The notes: generated by a model not told the origin, from the sequence alone. Shown: positions 9,445 to 20,174, numbered from the stretch's first letter. The stretch: DNA of 29,377 bases from Pleurotus djamor (GCA_029747585.1 JAPEVF010000579.1:1-29377); one strand, 5' to 3'. Translations and numbers: made by a program.

Positions 9445-12400
9445 ATGCATATGTTAATATGGATACGTGGGGCATTATCTCCTCAAGAGATTCAAGATCG
9501 GTTACAAGATCCGGACTCTAACTTTAAAAAGGATTTGATAAGTTATATAGAAAGCTGTCAAAAGGGTGAGTTTCTAACTGGCAGTTTGACTGATATTAGG
9601 ACTAAAGTTCCATACACTACAACTGGCCCAAATCAAAATGTATCTACATTTCTCTCTAAAGAAGCACATCAGCTATCAAATAATACTTATAAGCCTCCAA
9701 CACTGACTTTGCCTGATGCCCCATACTTTAAAAAGTGCAAAGATCAATGCGAAAAATGTGAAGATTGTATAGCAAGAGCAGACTGGTGGTTTCAGTTTAA
9801 TGAGACAGTTGATGATATTCTTCTTCGTTCAAATATGCACACTTGTCATACTGGCGGTTCAGAAAGCGACTCAAAGCTGGGTGTTAAAGGCTGCATTAAT
9901 AGTAAAGGTAGATGCCGTGCACGCTTTCCCCGGCCTCTTTATGAGTCTAGCTATGTAGATGAGAACGGGCATCTAAACATACAAAAGAAAGAGGAAATGA
10001 TGAATACAGTCTCACCTTGTCTAACTTATCTACATCGGAGCAATACTGATGTTACAAGTCTTCTCAGTGGCACTGCAATAAAATCTGTTGTTGTGTATGT
10101 AACAGAATATATAACCAAGCAATCTCTGAAAACATATCACATGTTTGAGACACTTACACGAATCTTTAACCGTGATACTGTTGGGGATCAAGGAATTAGT
10201 AATAATGCGAGAAGAATCCTATTACAGACTGTCAATAGCTTAACCTCAAAATCAGAAATAGGTAGTCCAATGGCATGCTTATACTTACTTGGTAATCCAG
10301 ATCATTATACAAGCCATAGCTTTGTTTTGTTCCGCTGGAGACCATTTGTCCGCACAGTCTTAGATTTTTGGAAAGAATCCGAAAACAACTCAGAGACTGA
10401 TAGCAATGATGATGATGATGCTGAGAAGATCATTATCATGCGCCAGGATGATACTTTTATTGGGGTATCTGCTGTTGATGATTATATGATGAGACCCAAG
10501 GAACTTGAATACTTAACTTTATATGAGTGGATACAAAAATGTAAAAAAGTTCCTCGAAAACATGATAGTAATGAGACCACTGATACACCATCTCAAAATG
10601 TTAAACTATGCCATGTTGATAGTAATTATCTCTTTTCCACACCCCATGACTTCTCTGAATATTTTCATAATCCTCTAGAGCTTGATCACCATACACCATT
10701 TACAGGAACATTACCAAGGCAATCTGTTCAGTACTTAAGATTCCTGCCTTTACATCCCTTGTCAGAAAGCCATGTTGTGCAATATCGAAGTACTGATGAT
10801 AACGTAGTTCCAAATTTCATTGGAGGATCTCTGCCTCGTTCAAGCCAGGGAGATAGAGAATATTATTGTGCTACTATGTTAACTTTATTCAAGCCATGGC
10901 GTCACCCATCAGATTTAAAAGAAAAACATCAAACTTGGGATGATCAGTTTTTCACTTTTCAACTGAGTACTAGACAGGCTCGGATTATTAAGAACCTTAA
11001 CATTAAATATGAATGCTTAGATTCACGAGATGACTTCCACTTCCAACTAAATTTGACTGGTAATAATTTAGATTATACTTCTTTGAAAAAAGATGAAATA
11101 GTTGTGGGAGATTATGATGTAGATGCTCCTGACATAGACTCATTTGAATATGATACTCCTAATGCTCATGGTTTAAAAATGCTAAACATGCGACGAACTG
11201 TTGCTAACCTGATGAAACGGACTGGATGGCTAGCACAGCTGCCGGCTAAAGTAAATTTAAGCAGTATTCAAACTTTAAAAGATCAAGTACAACATTCGTC
11301 ATCTAAAACCTGGAACTTAATTATTAAAGCAGCAAAGGAGAACTCAGGCATATTACAGTCTAATACTTCAGACCTTTCTGATATGTCAATGTCTATGCAA
11401 AGTATTGGTGATGCTAAGACATCATCATATGAGCAAGTTAAAGTTCTGCAATCAAGTGAAGTTTTGAATACCTCTTCTTCAAAGTTTATGGCTACAAAAG
11501 GAGAGGAATTAATACATACAGTGGCTCAACAATTCATTCTAAATACAGCGCAAAAGCGAGCATTCACTATTATATGCAGGCATGCCTATAAACATAAATC
11601 TGAGCCTCTCAGAATGTATTTGGGTGGAATGGCTGGAACTGGGAAATCACAGGTGCTGAAAGCATTAATCAAGTTCTTTGAAATTCGGAATGAACGTCAC
11701 AGGATTTCAATTCTTGCCCCAACTGGTACAGCAGCAGCTCAGTTAAATGGTAATACATATCATTCAATACTTGGCCTTGGTGGCCGTGAAGGGGAGGATA
11801 TGGATGCTAAAACTGGCGACAAAAATACTCTTGCCCAAGTTCGTGGAAATATTCAAGGTGTTGACTATATATTTTTAGATGAAATCTCTATGATAAGCTG
11901 TACTGATCTATATAAGATTGGCCAAAGATTATCTCAAGCCAAAAATGAATTTGAAAGACCCTTTGGAGGGGTAAATATGATCTTTGCAGGCGACTTTGCA
12001 CAGTTGGCTCCTGTAGGAGGCAAGGCATTGTATAATGGATTTGTTAAACTGGGTAGTAATAGCAATATGTCAAAAGCAGAGCAAAATGCTGCCTTTGGTA
12101 AAATGCTCTGGCATCAAGTAACTACAGTTGTAATTCTAAGAGAGAACATGCGCCAAACTGCAATCTCACTTGAAGATCAAAAGCTGCGAGATGCACTGGT
12201 CAACATGCGATATGGTGCATGTACAAATGAAGATATTAAATTCCTACGCAGCCGGATTATAAACACCGACTCTGAGACTTTGTTTACAAATGGTAATTTA
12301 CGCAATGCTGCTATTATCACTGCATGGAATATTCAGAAAGATGAAATCAACTTAATGGGAAGTCAGAGATTTGCTCGAGATACTGGTCAGGAGTTAATTT

Positions 12401-14136
12401 CCTTTGTCTCAACTGATACTTTACCAAAAAATTCGAGTCAAGCGAAGAATAGACATAGTTTAAAAAAGAGTAAAACCAAATTATACTTATCAAGAATATC
12501 AGAAAGTCTCCAGAATGTCTTATGGAGTCTCAGTCCATGCATGTCAAATCACTTCTCTGGCACTCTAAACCTATGTGTTGGTTTACCAGTGATGATTCGC
12601 CATAACTATGCAACACAGTTATGTATGACAAAAGGGCAAGATGCCATAGTTGTGTCTTGGGACTGTCATGGACATGGTAATGATCGAAAAGTATTGGACA
12701 CACTATATGTCAAGTTGGTGTCACCACCTAAAGATGTTCAAATTCCTGGTTTACCATTGAATGTTGTCCCTTTGACTCCTACTACAGAGACTATTGACTG
12801 TGTTTTACCTATGGGGTCTAGTATAAGCATTAAGCGCACCCAAGTTCCTGTCATTCCAAATTTTGCAATTACTGATTTTGCATCACAAGGTAAAACACGG
12901 CCTTGGAATATTGTGGATCTGAGTAATTGTTGCAGTACTCAATCTTATTACACTTGTCTTTCCCGAAGTGCTACAGCAGCTGGCACATTTATTCTACAAG
13001 GTTTCAATGAAGCATACTTACAAGGGGGAATATCAGGTTATTTGAGGGAAGAGTTTCGAAGCTTAGATATCCTAGATGAAATAAGTTCACTGGAATTTGA
13101 TGGCAAACTGCCTAAAGAGATAAAAGGTGATCTACGTGCAGAACTATTACAGTCCTATAAATTATTTTTTGGATCAAAACATGTACCAGCAGAAATGCAT
13201 AAAGCCTTACTTGAAACTAATAAACCTAACTCTGGTGCTGATCATGGTTATTTAAAGCGCTTGAATGATGATGAGATGGAAAATGTACAGGCTAAGAAAG
13301 CTAAAAATAACTCTGGCCATGCTGCTACTACATTCACAAGAAGTAGTATAGGACTAAAATGGGATTCAGAAAATTGGAGTTGTGCATATGATTCTATACT
13401 TATGGTATTATATTCATTCTGGCTCAATGACAAACTCTTAGCTAGAAAAATTCAAACACCCCATCTCAAACAAATCTGGAAGAGCTTTAAAACTGCGAAA
13501 GGAAATATGGATGCCCTTTTACAACTTAGACACAATGTCAGGCAGGCCTTACATGCCTCTTCTCCATCACAATTCCCTTATGGTCAACGAGGATGTTCTG
13601 TTGTTACTTTACTAGAATTCTTACAACCAAGTAATACACCTCTTCTAATAGTGGAATATGTGTGCTCTATGTGTAATCCACAAGTTGTTTGCCATAGGGC
13701 GACATGGCAGCTTGTTCATGATATTAGCATTGAATGGCTTTCACTGTCTGAATGGATTGCTTCAAAGATCAGCAATTCACAGTATTGTTGCCCTACATGT
13801 CATCAAGTTTTGTATGGTTCTACAACTTTAAACCATGCTAATAATTCTTTGGTGGCTTTTGTTCTTCAGCCAAATCATAACATTTCATTTTTTAACAAAA
13901 TGCCCTTATCAATTAATAATGTTCAATTTCTATTAAATATTGAAGGTATAATATTCTATGGCCAAAATCATTTTACTAGCGTAACTACCGATAGAGTCAA
14001 TTTCTGGTATCATGATGGAATAGAAACTGGAGTGACAAGTAAGGTAGTTGATAATATGGATCTCCACAGTGAATACTCAATTAATGGCCGAAAAGCACAT
14101 CTTATTATATACTCAATGACTTCAACTTCAACATGA
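9445..14136 (+). CDS. Helitron Rep-helicase: HUH Rep, Pif1 helicase and C-terminal cysteine protease domain
   Basis: C-terminal 1563 residues of the transposase. The first codons lie inside the Rep HUH motif (LHMHMLIW, His codons at 9442 and 9448), so 9445 is not the true start. A cysteine cluster (CKDQCEKCEDC, then KGCINSKGRCRARFPR) follows. The Rep tyrosine motif YVTEYITK has its Tyr codons at 10096 and 10108. The Pif1-type SF1 helicase spans about residues 690-1240: Walker A GGMAGTGKS at residue 727 on, Walker B FLDEIS around residue 812, GGVNMIFAGDFAQL, TDFASQGKTRP and the last motif YTCLSRSATAAG. After a linker comes a protease-like domain: Cys box NWSCAYDSILMVLYSFW (Cys codon 13381), a CSMC...CCPTC zinc-ribbon-like insert, and a His box NHFTSVTTD...FWYHDG (His codon 13969). 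This arrangement is that of USP/OTU-type deubiquitinase-like peptidases. The reading frame is intact for 4.7 kb, which argues for recent activity. Confidence 0.95.
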   Translation: MHMLIWIRGALSPQEIQDRLQDPDSNFKKDLISYIESCQKGEFLTGSLTDIRTKVPYTTTGPNQNVSTFLSKEAHQLSNNTYKPPTLTLPDAPYFKKCKDQCEKCEDCIARADWWFQFNETVDDILLRSNMHTCHTGGSESDSKLGVKGCINSKGRCRARFPRPLYESSYVDENGHLNIQKKEEMMNTVSPCLTYLHRSNTDVTSLLSGTAIKSVVVYVTEYITKQSLKTYHMFETLTRIFNRDTVGDQGISNNARRILLQTVNSLTSKSEIGSPMACLYLLGNPDHYTSHSFVLFRWRPFVRTVLDFWKESENNSETDSNDDDDAEKIIIMRQDDTFIGVSAVDDYMMRPKELEYLTLYEWIQKCKKVPRKHDSNETTDTPSQNVKLCHVDSNYLFSTPHDFSEYFHNPLELDHHTPFTGTLPRQSVQYLRFLPLHPLSESHVVQYRSTDDNVVPNFIGGSLPRSSQGDREYYCATMLTLFKPWRHPSDLKEKHQTWDDQFFTFQLSTRQARIIKNLNIKYECLDSRDDFHFQLNLTGNNLDYTSLKKDEIVVGDYDVDAPDIDSFEYDTPNAHGLKMLNMRRTVANLMKRTGWLAQLPAKVNLSSIQTLKDQVQHSSSKTWNLIIKAAKENSGILQSNTSDLSDMSMSMQSIGDAKTSSYEQVKVLQSSEVLNTSSSKFMATKGEELIHTVAQQFILNTAQKRAFTIICRHAYKHKSEPLRMYLGGMAGTGKSQVLKALIKFFEIRNERHRISILAPTGTAAAQLNGNTYHSILGLGGREGEDMDAKTGDKNTLAQVRGNIQGVDYIFLDEISMISCTDLYKIGQRLSQAKNEFERPFGGVNMIFAGDFAQLAPVGGKALYNGFVKLGSNSNMSKAEQNAAFGKMLWHQVTTVVILRENMRQTAISLEDQKLRDALVNMRYGACTNEDIKFLRSRIINTDSETLFTNGNLRNAAIITAWNIQKDEINLMGSQRFARDTGQELISFVSTDTLPKNSSQAKNRHSLKKSKTKLYLSRISESLQNVLWSLSPCMSNHFSGTLNLCVGLPVMIRHNYATQLCMTKGQDAIVVSWDCHGHGNDRKVLDTLYVKLVSPPKDVQIPGLPLNVVPLTPTTETIDCVLPMGSSISIKRTQVPVIPNFAITDFASQGKTRPWNIVDLSNCCSTQSYYTCLSRSATAAGTFILQGFNEAYLQGGISGYLREEFRSLDILDEISSLEFDGKLPKEIKGDLRAELLQSYKLFFGSKHVPAEMHKALLETNKPNSGADHGYLKRLNDDEMENVQAKKAKNNSGHAATTFTRSSIGLKWDSENWSCAYDSILMVLYSFWLNDKLLARKIQTPHLKQIWKSFKTAKGNMDALLQLRHNVRQALHASSPSQFPYGQRGCSVVTLLEFLQPSNTPLLIVEYVCSMCNPQVVCHRATWQLVHDISIEWLSLSEWIASKISNSQYCCPTCHQVLYGSTTLNHANNSLVAFVLQPNHNISFFNKMPLSINNVQFLLNIEGIIFYGQNHFTSVTTDRVNFWYHDGIETGVTSKVVDNMDLHSEYSINGRKAHLIIYSMTSTST

Positions 14137-14304
14137 TAAGAGAAATTTCGCTAGACGCAATGCTTGCTTGTGAGTGGTGGGTGGGTGGGTGAGCAAAATG
14201 CTCAGTTGCTTAATATCATATTGCTATAATTATACAGAATATCATAACCAGTGTAGCAGTTTCCATAATTTACTAGACATCACTCTTATTGAACTAAGCT
14301 AGAC
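14137..14304 (+). other. Helitron 3' tail
   Basis: Non-coding AT-rich stretch after the stop codon. It contains a GTGGGTGGGTGGGTG run at about 14177-14191, a 5-bp-stem hairpin GAGCA AAA TGCTC, and the octamer CTAGACAT twice (14273 and 14299). The element's 3' end is expected here. Confidence 0.5.
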
Positions 14305-14533
14305 ATGGATTGTGCAAAGATTGCTGATGTCTGCAAGGGGCCAGCTTATCAAAACATGACTGAGTTGTAGTCTTTTGTTAGGTTTATCAACCTCTATCAT
14401 CGTTACATTCGTGACTTCTTGTATATTATAGCCCGCCCACTGTTTGATCTCACCAAGGCAAATGAGTGGCATTGTANCGACACGGAGAAAGCTGCATGCA
14501 ACTGTCTGAAAGTCTTGCATCAAATCAGCTAAT
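14305..14533 (+). pseudogene. Ty3/gypsy reverse transcriptase fragment
   Basis: The translated frame from 14305 reads MDCAKIADV, then SFVRFINLYHRYIRDF and IARPLFDLTKANEW, matching the end of the gypsy RT domain (the SFLGFxNFYRRFIxDF...IARPLxxLTK region just before RNase H). A TAG at 14368-14370 interrupts it, one codon holds an N (14477), and the frame is lost at about 14533. Nothing upstream of the motif remains because the Helitron abuts it. A dead remnant, in the same orientation as the integrase fragment at 15946. Confidence 0.8.
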
Positions 14534-14639
14534 GAGTTTGTGTCTTGCATGAACTTGGTAGTTGACAAGCGGTTGATGGGGCGAAGTCTGCACTGGAAAA
14601 GCCATGAGACGACATGAAGTGGTGGTACAATTGTCATGA

Positions 14640-15760
14640 CCCTACCTTTTCTCCCTCTTCTTCCCTTCCAACGTAAGCGTGATTTGCTGTGGCATCTTCG
14701 GCATCTCCAGTTCCCAAGCCACCCCAGCGACAATGACCTGTCTTCTCTCTCTAGTCTCAATGACTTCAGTACTTTACCCTTGTCTTACTCCTCTGAAACC
14801 AGTACTACTCACTGGAGCAAAATCCTGGGCACCGATTGGCACGATATTGCCAATTTGCAGACATTTCCAACCCTTTGAGTGAGGGGTTCAACATCAATCA
14901 CTCCAGCCTATCCTCTTCCTCCGACAGCTTTGGCTCAGACCCTCAACCCATTGAAACTTCGAGAGTGACCTTGACATCCTGGATTGTGATGCAGACAATG
15001 AGGAATCAGAGGATAGCTATGATTTGGATAGTGAAATGGATGATTCTCCTGGACCATGCCCTGTTGATCAATGGGTCAATGGGCGTAACTTCGTATGTGG
15101 GTATTACACAACATCTCAGATATGTATACTCAACACTATGAGGTTCCACAAGAGCCCTTCCCCCCATGGCCCATCTTACCTCCACCACGTCCTACGAACT
15201 CTCAAAAATTCACAGCCTGACCATTTCCAACAAGAGCTACGCATTTTACCACACACCTTCAACTCCTTCATCACTGCCATTGAGGCCAATGCCGTCTTCT
15301 TCAACAATTCCCAGAACACTCAAATTCCCGTCGAAAAGCAATTAGCCATCACAATCTATTGATTTGGGCATAACGGTAGCAGTCAGTTGCGAACTGGGCT
15401 GGAGTCGGCAAAGGGACTGTTTTGTTAGCCACACGCCGTGTAATGACTGCCATCTTACATCCGGACTTCATGAAGAACACTGTTAGGTTCCCGACCAACG
15501 AAGAGAAGGCAGAAGCCAAGGAGTGGGTACGCCGGCACTCCTGTAAGGGTTGGATGGATGGGTGATGTTTTGTTGATGGCTTACTCATTCCCTTTGCTGA
15601 GCGACCTCATTGGTTTGAAGGGAGCTACTTTGACCAAAAGAATAGGTATTCACTAAATTTTCAGGTATGGTACGCTGTCTATCTTTGTACTGCCTTTATG
15701 CTCACTAGGCTTAGATTGTCTCGCTCCCCAACCCAACCTCCGTATCATTGTTTTCAGATA
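14640..15760 (+). pseudogene. Decayed PIF/Harbinger (DDE_Tnp_4) transposase
   Basis: A serine- and aspartate-rich N-terminal region (about 14730-15050) leads into FHKSPSPHGPSYLHHVL, RILPHTFNSFITAIE and IPVEKQLAITIY, then, past a stop at 15361 and a frame change near 15418, RRVMTAILHPDFM, VRFPTNEEKAEAKEWV and FVDGLLIPFAERPHWFEG. The latter holds the first catalytic Asp (VDG) of the DDE triad. These blocks match the common basidiomycete Harbinger-like transposases. A TGA near 15563 replaces the Trp before CFVDG. The exon ends at NFQ, a 50-nt GT...AG intron lies at 15665-15714, and the next exon resumes with IVSLPNP before decay. The second Asp and the Glu are missing, so it cannot be active. 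Confidence 0.8.
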
Positions 15761-15945
15761 GATATGCTATAAGTGTCTAAGTATATGAAGTTATATTGAT
15801 GCAACGATGCCGCGATTATGTTGAAAATCGGCGGTATTTCACTTGAGCGAATTGGGTCTGAATTAAGCGCTAAATCGCCTCCTAAATCGGCCTCGAATCG
15901 TGCACTCTAACTGACACTAATCGTCACTGTTTACCCGCTCCAGCA

Positions 15946-16010
15946 TACAAGGTTGGTAAGAAGGTTTGGCTCGACGCAAATGACATCCAGGCGGCAACAG
16001 CCCGAAAAAT
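15946..16010 (+). pseudogene. Ty3/gypsy integrase C-terminal fragment
   Basis: The short frame YKVGKKVWLDANDIQ resembles the conserved (F/Y)KxGDxVWLDARNI block near the C-terminus of fungal gypsy integrases. It follows an AT-poor stretch with several AAATCG words (15830-15900) after the Harbinger remnant, and lies in the same orientation as the reverse-transcriptase piece at 14305. The Harbinger element therefore probably inserted into an older gypsy copy. The match is short and the call is moderate. Confidence 0.55.
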
Positions 16011-19000
16011 TGGAGAATCCAACCCCCCCCAAGGGTCCAAGCCATGGGAATCACATTTCTGGCATATCGTCGTCCATTGCCTCATGTAGCATAGTATATA
16101 TAGTTCCTCATCGTTGTATTTGTTCCCTTAGCTCGTTTATAGATGTTTCTGCCTTATCCTCCCTGATCCTCATCTGGCCTGACGACCCAACCCGGACCCG
16201 AGACAACTTGGTTGTCCTCCACTCATCGCCCTCCTCCTCCTCGTATCCTCAGCCTTGCACCTGGCCTGGTACACCCGAGCCCGGAGTGCTAGTAGGAGTC
16301 TAGCGCTACTCTCCCATTTCCTCTCTGGATACTAACGCTATTGCCCAGGGGCTTATCTCTCATGTTTTTCTCCATGTTCAGGCAACATATCATCCCAAGT
16401 ATCCGATAATTGTATTCGCTGATTGTTTGTCCCGTCCCAAAAAGCATATTTGATCTGGGGATATTTATATCCAATCCACATTGCGGTTCCTGCGCGGCTA
16501 CCCTCAATACCGAGGAGCTTATGTCAACCCCAGCGTCCCGGTTTCCCCAGTAAAGAAGTGATATATCACTTGCAAATGGACTACCAAGGATTATGTATCA
16601 CTCATCTAGGGTAACTACCATAAGTAATCTATTACTTCCTACGGCACTGGTGACGTATAAGGAATCTAGGATAGAAAGTTCAGTCCTTGCGGGGCAATGA
16701 CTGAGGTTCTACAAGTACGAATAGCAACCTTATATATGAAAGTAAACCATGGTGCACGCGAGGGAAACGGCGTGGTATAAAAGGTGGATAATGTGCTATA
16801 AATGTTGAATAAATATGAGACCAGCGCGAAAGGTCAAATCCCGAGCCTAAGGAGTCGGTAACGCGTTGGTGTGGTGTAGGATAGTGGCGGTGGATGCATT
16901 TGGTGATGCGTATTGTTGGTACTATCCGCGTGTTAAGTTACGGGTCCGGAATGAAATGAAGGCCCGTTTCTTAAACCTGCGCGTTGGCGCGGGCGCTTGC
17001 TAAGTGCCATCATACAGCCACCTGTCAAGAAATCGCTTCTTTGATTTAATTTCCATTGAATTTACTTCTCGCATTGCGGATTCTCAAGCTTCTTGCTGCT
17101 TCTTACCCCTCCTTCTGTTCGTCGCACCAAGTCATGATTGAGGCACCGTTGACCTTCTTCAGTCGCTACGTTACATAGGTACACACACTCCAATGTAACC
17201 TAGCTACAAGTAACAAGACATGGTTATGTCCAACAACACATACTTACGGTGAGAGCCGAATAGAGGTGTCGAGTTGAAGCGCCGAGGTGTCAACCTTGAG
17301 CTTGAGTGAAGGGCTTCGAGTTCGAGAAGAAGTAATTAGACTAGTAACATGACCACGCACCTTTAGTACCAACATTAGTTATGTCTTGGTCTCCGAAAAA
17401 AGCACTCTTGTATTTCCAGAAAAAAGAAATGAATAAAATTTGAGACATAGATGGGGCTGATATGCTGGGTATGGGATGTGCTAAAGAGACGTTAAGTGTG
17501 CTTACTATGATAATCCAATAGCAGGAGGGTGAGGGAAGGTGAAGAAACCAAAGATTGGGGGTACCATGGGGAAGGGGTGGGAGCAGAGGCAGATGGAGCA
17601 GAGGAAACGTTTCGGACTTTCTGCGGTCGTGTAGAGGGGTTATTCGCGTTCTAAAACGCTCTATTTATCGAGAGAATCGGATGGGAAATGGCGGAGTTAT
17701 GAGCACATCTATGTATGGGTGAGAGGGGTAGAAGCGCGACGGGACGCATAAAGCACACGTGGGAGGGCATCGGAGCTAATGCAAATCGTTTATGTGAGTA
17801 TATGCGAGCTCAAACGAGCCGAAATCGACAGCAATAAAGATGGGGCTCACCAGGATATAACAGTTGCAAGTACAAGGAGGAGAGTGCAGAATCACCAAGC
17901 ATCGGAGGGGCGAGGGGAGGGACTGCTATGTAGATCGGCTTTGAGACACTATTTAGAGAGTATATACACCTTAGATGGGGGAAAACGTCGGAATATTCAT
18001 CAAGTTCTGACCATTTTAGGTACGAGGGGGAGAAAGTCCAGTAAACCGCGCCGGGAGAGGTAAAGACCAAAAGCTTAGCCGCAAATAGTAGGTTGATCAA
18101 ATATAACACGTAGAAGCGAGTGTTTTGGCGCCTTGTGTGAAGGGAATCGGTGAGAAACTGACTGAGATATGGGCAACGCGATCCTGGGTGCTATGAGGAA
18201 AACGCGACGACTTGGGCAAGTCGCTTCAAACTCCGATTAGGGCGACCCTATTGATGCTTCAGTCCCCATCTTCGTGGCCCTCTGGAGACTGCAAAACAAT
18301 CAGCCGAGGCCTGTTAAGAAGGGAGACGTTGACATACCCTTATGTCTCCCAGCTCCATGTCTTGGAAGGCTGAGATAATCAGTAGTTGACTTCGTATAAT
18401 TTGTGGTACCTCCTGCGTAAAAACGAACCTAGATCGGATAAGATAAGATAAGATGAAATGTACAAATTGTTTTACTTTTCACCGTTTTGACAATCGCACC
18501 TTTCATAGCGGGGTGTTTGAAGCTCCCTCTCACACAGCCAACTCAATTCCCACTACCCTTACGCGAGGCTTATGATGAGGACGCAACATGTTGAATTTGA
18601 CACATTGTTACCCAGCTTGACGCGTCCGCAACGACGGCACCCACCATATTCCCTCCGCATCACAGCCCGCCTGGCCACAATGACCACTTGTTTTTACATT
18701 CCAAGAGTACGTTTGACTGAGCTTTTGAAGGATCTGAAGGACTGCTGTTGTCATTGAAGGATCACTTTCCAAGGTTGAAGTTGGAGGTTTTTGTTCTCCG
18801 AATTGGGGGCAGCGTGAGCGTCGAACAGCATCTGTAAGTTTATTGTCTGGATGTTGGGGCGACTCCCTTTCTGCAAAACGCGTCATAGGGTGCGGTTTGT
18901 AGAGGAATGAGGCGGTTTGTATCGGGGCAGCTGCCTGAAATCCCCGACGCGGACCCGTACATGCCATGCCGCGCGGTGGCTCACTTTCACAAGTCCTCGG

Positions 19001-19202
19001 AGCGGGTTTGCTATTCCAACATGACGGGCCTTCATGACATTCCAGTAATGTAGATAAGCGGGAAGGCCCCTGGGTGAAATTAAATATATAGAGTGAATAG
19101 TGTCCGAAGATGAAGAAACTGTGTGGACAGAGGACAGAGCGTCAAGGGAAAGGAAAAAGAGGACTCGTATGCCGTGCCGTGGCAACGGCCCACAAAGGCA
19201 AG
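16011..19202. other. Gene-poor stretch, about 3.2 kb
   Basis: No ORF here has a recognisable domain or convincing splice continuity. Contents seen: a C8 run at 16023; a TATAAAAGG at about 16775 followed within 40 bp by AATAAA, in a context that could be an LTR remnant but without definable TG...CA ends; a CT-rich minus-strand tract at about 17510-17640 with a possible minus-strand spliced leader at about 17200-17450; and a GATA cluster at 18436-18454. Probably intergenic DNA plus degraded repeats. Confidence 0.5.
18436..18454. repeat. Tandem GATAA pentamers
   Basis: GGATAAGATAAGATAAGATG gives four GATA cores at 5-bp spacing. It may be a microsatellite. It could also bind fungal GATA-type regulators, but no gene nearby is defined well enough to assign a target. 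Confidence 0.6.
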
Positions 19203-19542
19203 TATAATACCTAAGCGTGGCTCATACGGATGGTGGCAGAGGTCCCTAACTTTGATTCACACGGGTTTACTTCCTGAAACAAAGGTGCGTGAGTTATGCT
19301 GTAAATTCATGAAACTGAAATTCAAGGGATTCTGATAGGTCCGTAGCGCCCCTCCCCTTTTCATTGGCGGAGAGACCGGCAGCATGCCAGCCTCTCCGTG
19401 TCACTATCTAGGTACATGTGTGTAGACTACGAGTACTACAGAAGAGAGGGTTGGGCGGTGGTGGTGATACATAGCAGCGGGACAGCATAACGAGGGGAAG
19501 GGAAGGGGAATGGCTGAAGAACTCCCTCCCAATCCTCCTCCT

Positions 19543-19548
19543 TATATA
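19543..19548 (+). promoter_or_regulatory. TATA box with CT-rich leader inside direct repeat copy 1
   Basis: CTCCTTATATACACC is followed by about 100 bp of pyrimidine-rich sequence (19560-19640), the usual layout of a fungal core promoter pointing right. No long plus-strand ORF follows; a GTACCTCTG...ACTCAG stretch could be an intron of a non-coding transcript. The same site is present in copy 2 at 28520-28525. Confidence 0.4.
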
Positions 19549-19811
19549 CACCAAGCCACGTCAGTACCACGACCTCTCTCTAAAATTTCTCCCCTCTGCC
19601 CTTGCCTTCTTCGCCTCCGAGTCTCAAGCCTCGACTCTCAACAGCAATTCGGTACCTCTGTAAAAATAATTTTTCGTTCCCTACTACGTAATTTGCACAA
19701 ACACGTAACACCTGCCTAATCTACTCCCGCTAGTACTCAGAGGTTCAGAGTAAAAACAATCATATCCAATTCACTCGAAACTGTACAACAAGTGCTTGTA
19801 AATACACAACT

Positions 19812-20174
19812 CTATAGACGCCCAACCCTTTCAACTCGACCATCGGACCTTGGTTCCGCAACCATCCAAGACCAATCCAATTCGCCCGAGTCTAGCTGAA
19901 GACCTTTCGACTCTACGAGAATGTAGAGTCCATCGGTTCCACTCCTCCTCCAATTAATGGACCAACTAGCTTGAGTACACTTGACATGCGGAAGCTTGAT
20001 GGGCGGCGAGGTTGGTGAGGGAAGGGAAAGGGAGGGGGTGTAGTGCCGGTTTGGGGAGACGGACGCGGAGAGGTCGGGAGGAAGGGGAGGACAATGGTAG
20101 AAACTCACCCACATGACTCGGCGGCCACCACCATCGTTTCGAGAGAGATTTTGAGCCGAATTCTGTAGATACAA
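19812..20174 (-). CDS. Possible small spliced minus-strand gene, copy 1
   Basis: The frame is open for 120 codons without splicing. It also contains a consensus donor (GTGAGT at 20108) and an acceptor (CATGTCAAG ending at 19980), so a mature product would join RRVMW to CTQASWSINWRRSGTDG and end ELDWSWMVAEPRSDGRVERVGRL. The removed part is CT-rich and low in complexity, like an intron. The exon before it would be preceded by a 43-nt intron at 20205-20163. Copy 2 preserves the same frame. No family was recognised; it could be the 3' end of the mini-exon array transcript upstream on the same strand. Confidence 0.3.
   Translation of the reverse strand: MYLQNSAQNLSRNDGGGRRVMWVSFYHCPPLPPDLSASVSPNRHYTPSLSLPSPTSPPIKLPHVKCTQASWSINWRRSGTDGLYILVESKGLQLDSGELDWSWMVAEPRSDGRVERVGRL

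Larger units (their letters stand above)
6030..14302 (+). mobile_element. Autonomous-type Helitron (rolling-circle transposon), boundaries approximate
   Basis: The interval carries a Rep-helicase coding region (6735-14136), is conspicuously AT-rich against both flanks and lies between a host gene and old retroelement remains. The 3' side is bounded by the gypsy fragment that starts at 14305. A CTAG at 14299-14302 sits right before it and could be the CTRR end, with another CTAG at 14273-14276. A GAGCA/TGCTC hairpin lies at about 14191-14203, farther from CTAG than the usual 10-12 nt, so the terminus is not proven. The 5' end is set only from composition. The domain order (DUF6570-like, Helitron_like_N, HUH Rep, Pif1 helicase, cysteine protease) is that of large fungal Helitrons. 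Confidence 0.8.

Noticed and set aside
14299..14760. 153-aa minus-strand ORF
   Set aside because: Antisense to the gypsy RT fragment and the Harbinger N-terminal region, with an N inside; the plus strand carries the recognisable motifs.
16760..17200. Solo LTR
   Set aside because: A TATA-like and an AATAAA word are present, but no terminal TG...CA pair or target duplication could be defined.
17200..17450. Small minus-strand spliced gene beginning near 17449
   Set aside because: Splice-like sites exist, but the joined frame stops soon and shows no family.
18608..18967. 119-aa minus-strand ORF
   Set aside because: No domain, no splice or promoter support, and overlapping ORFs on both strands are of similar length.
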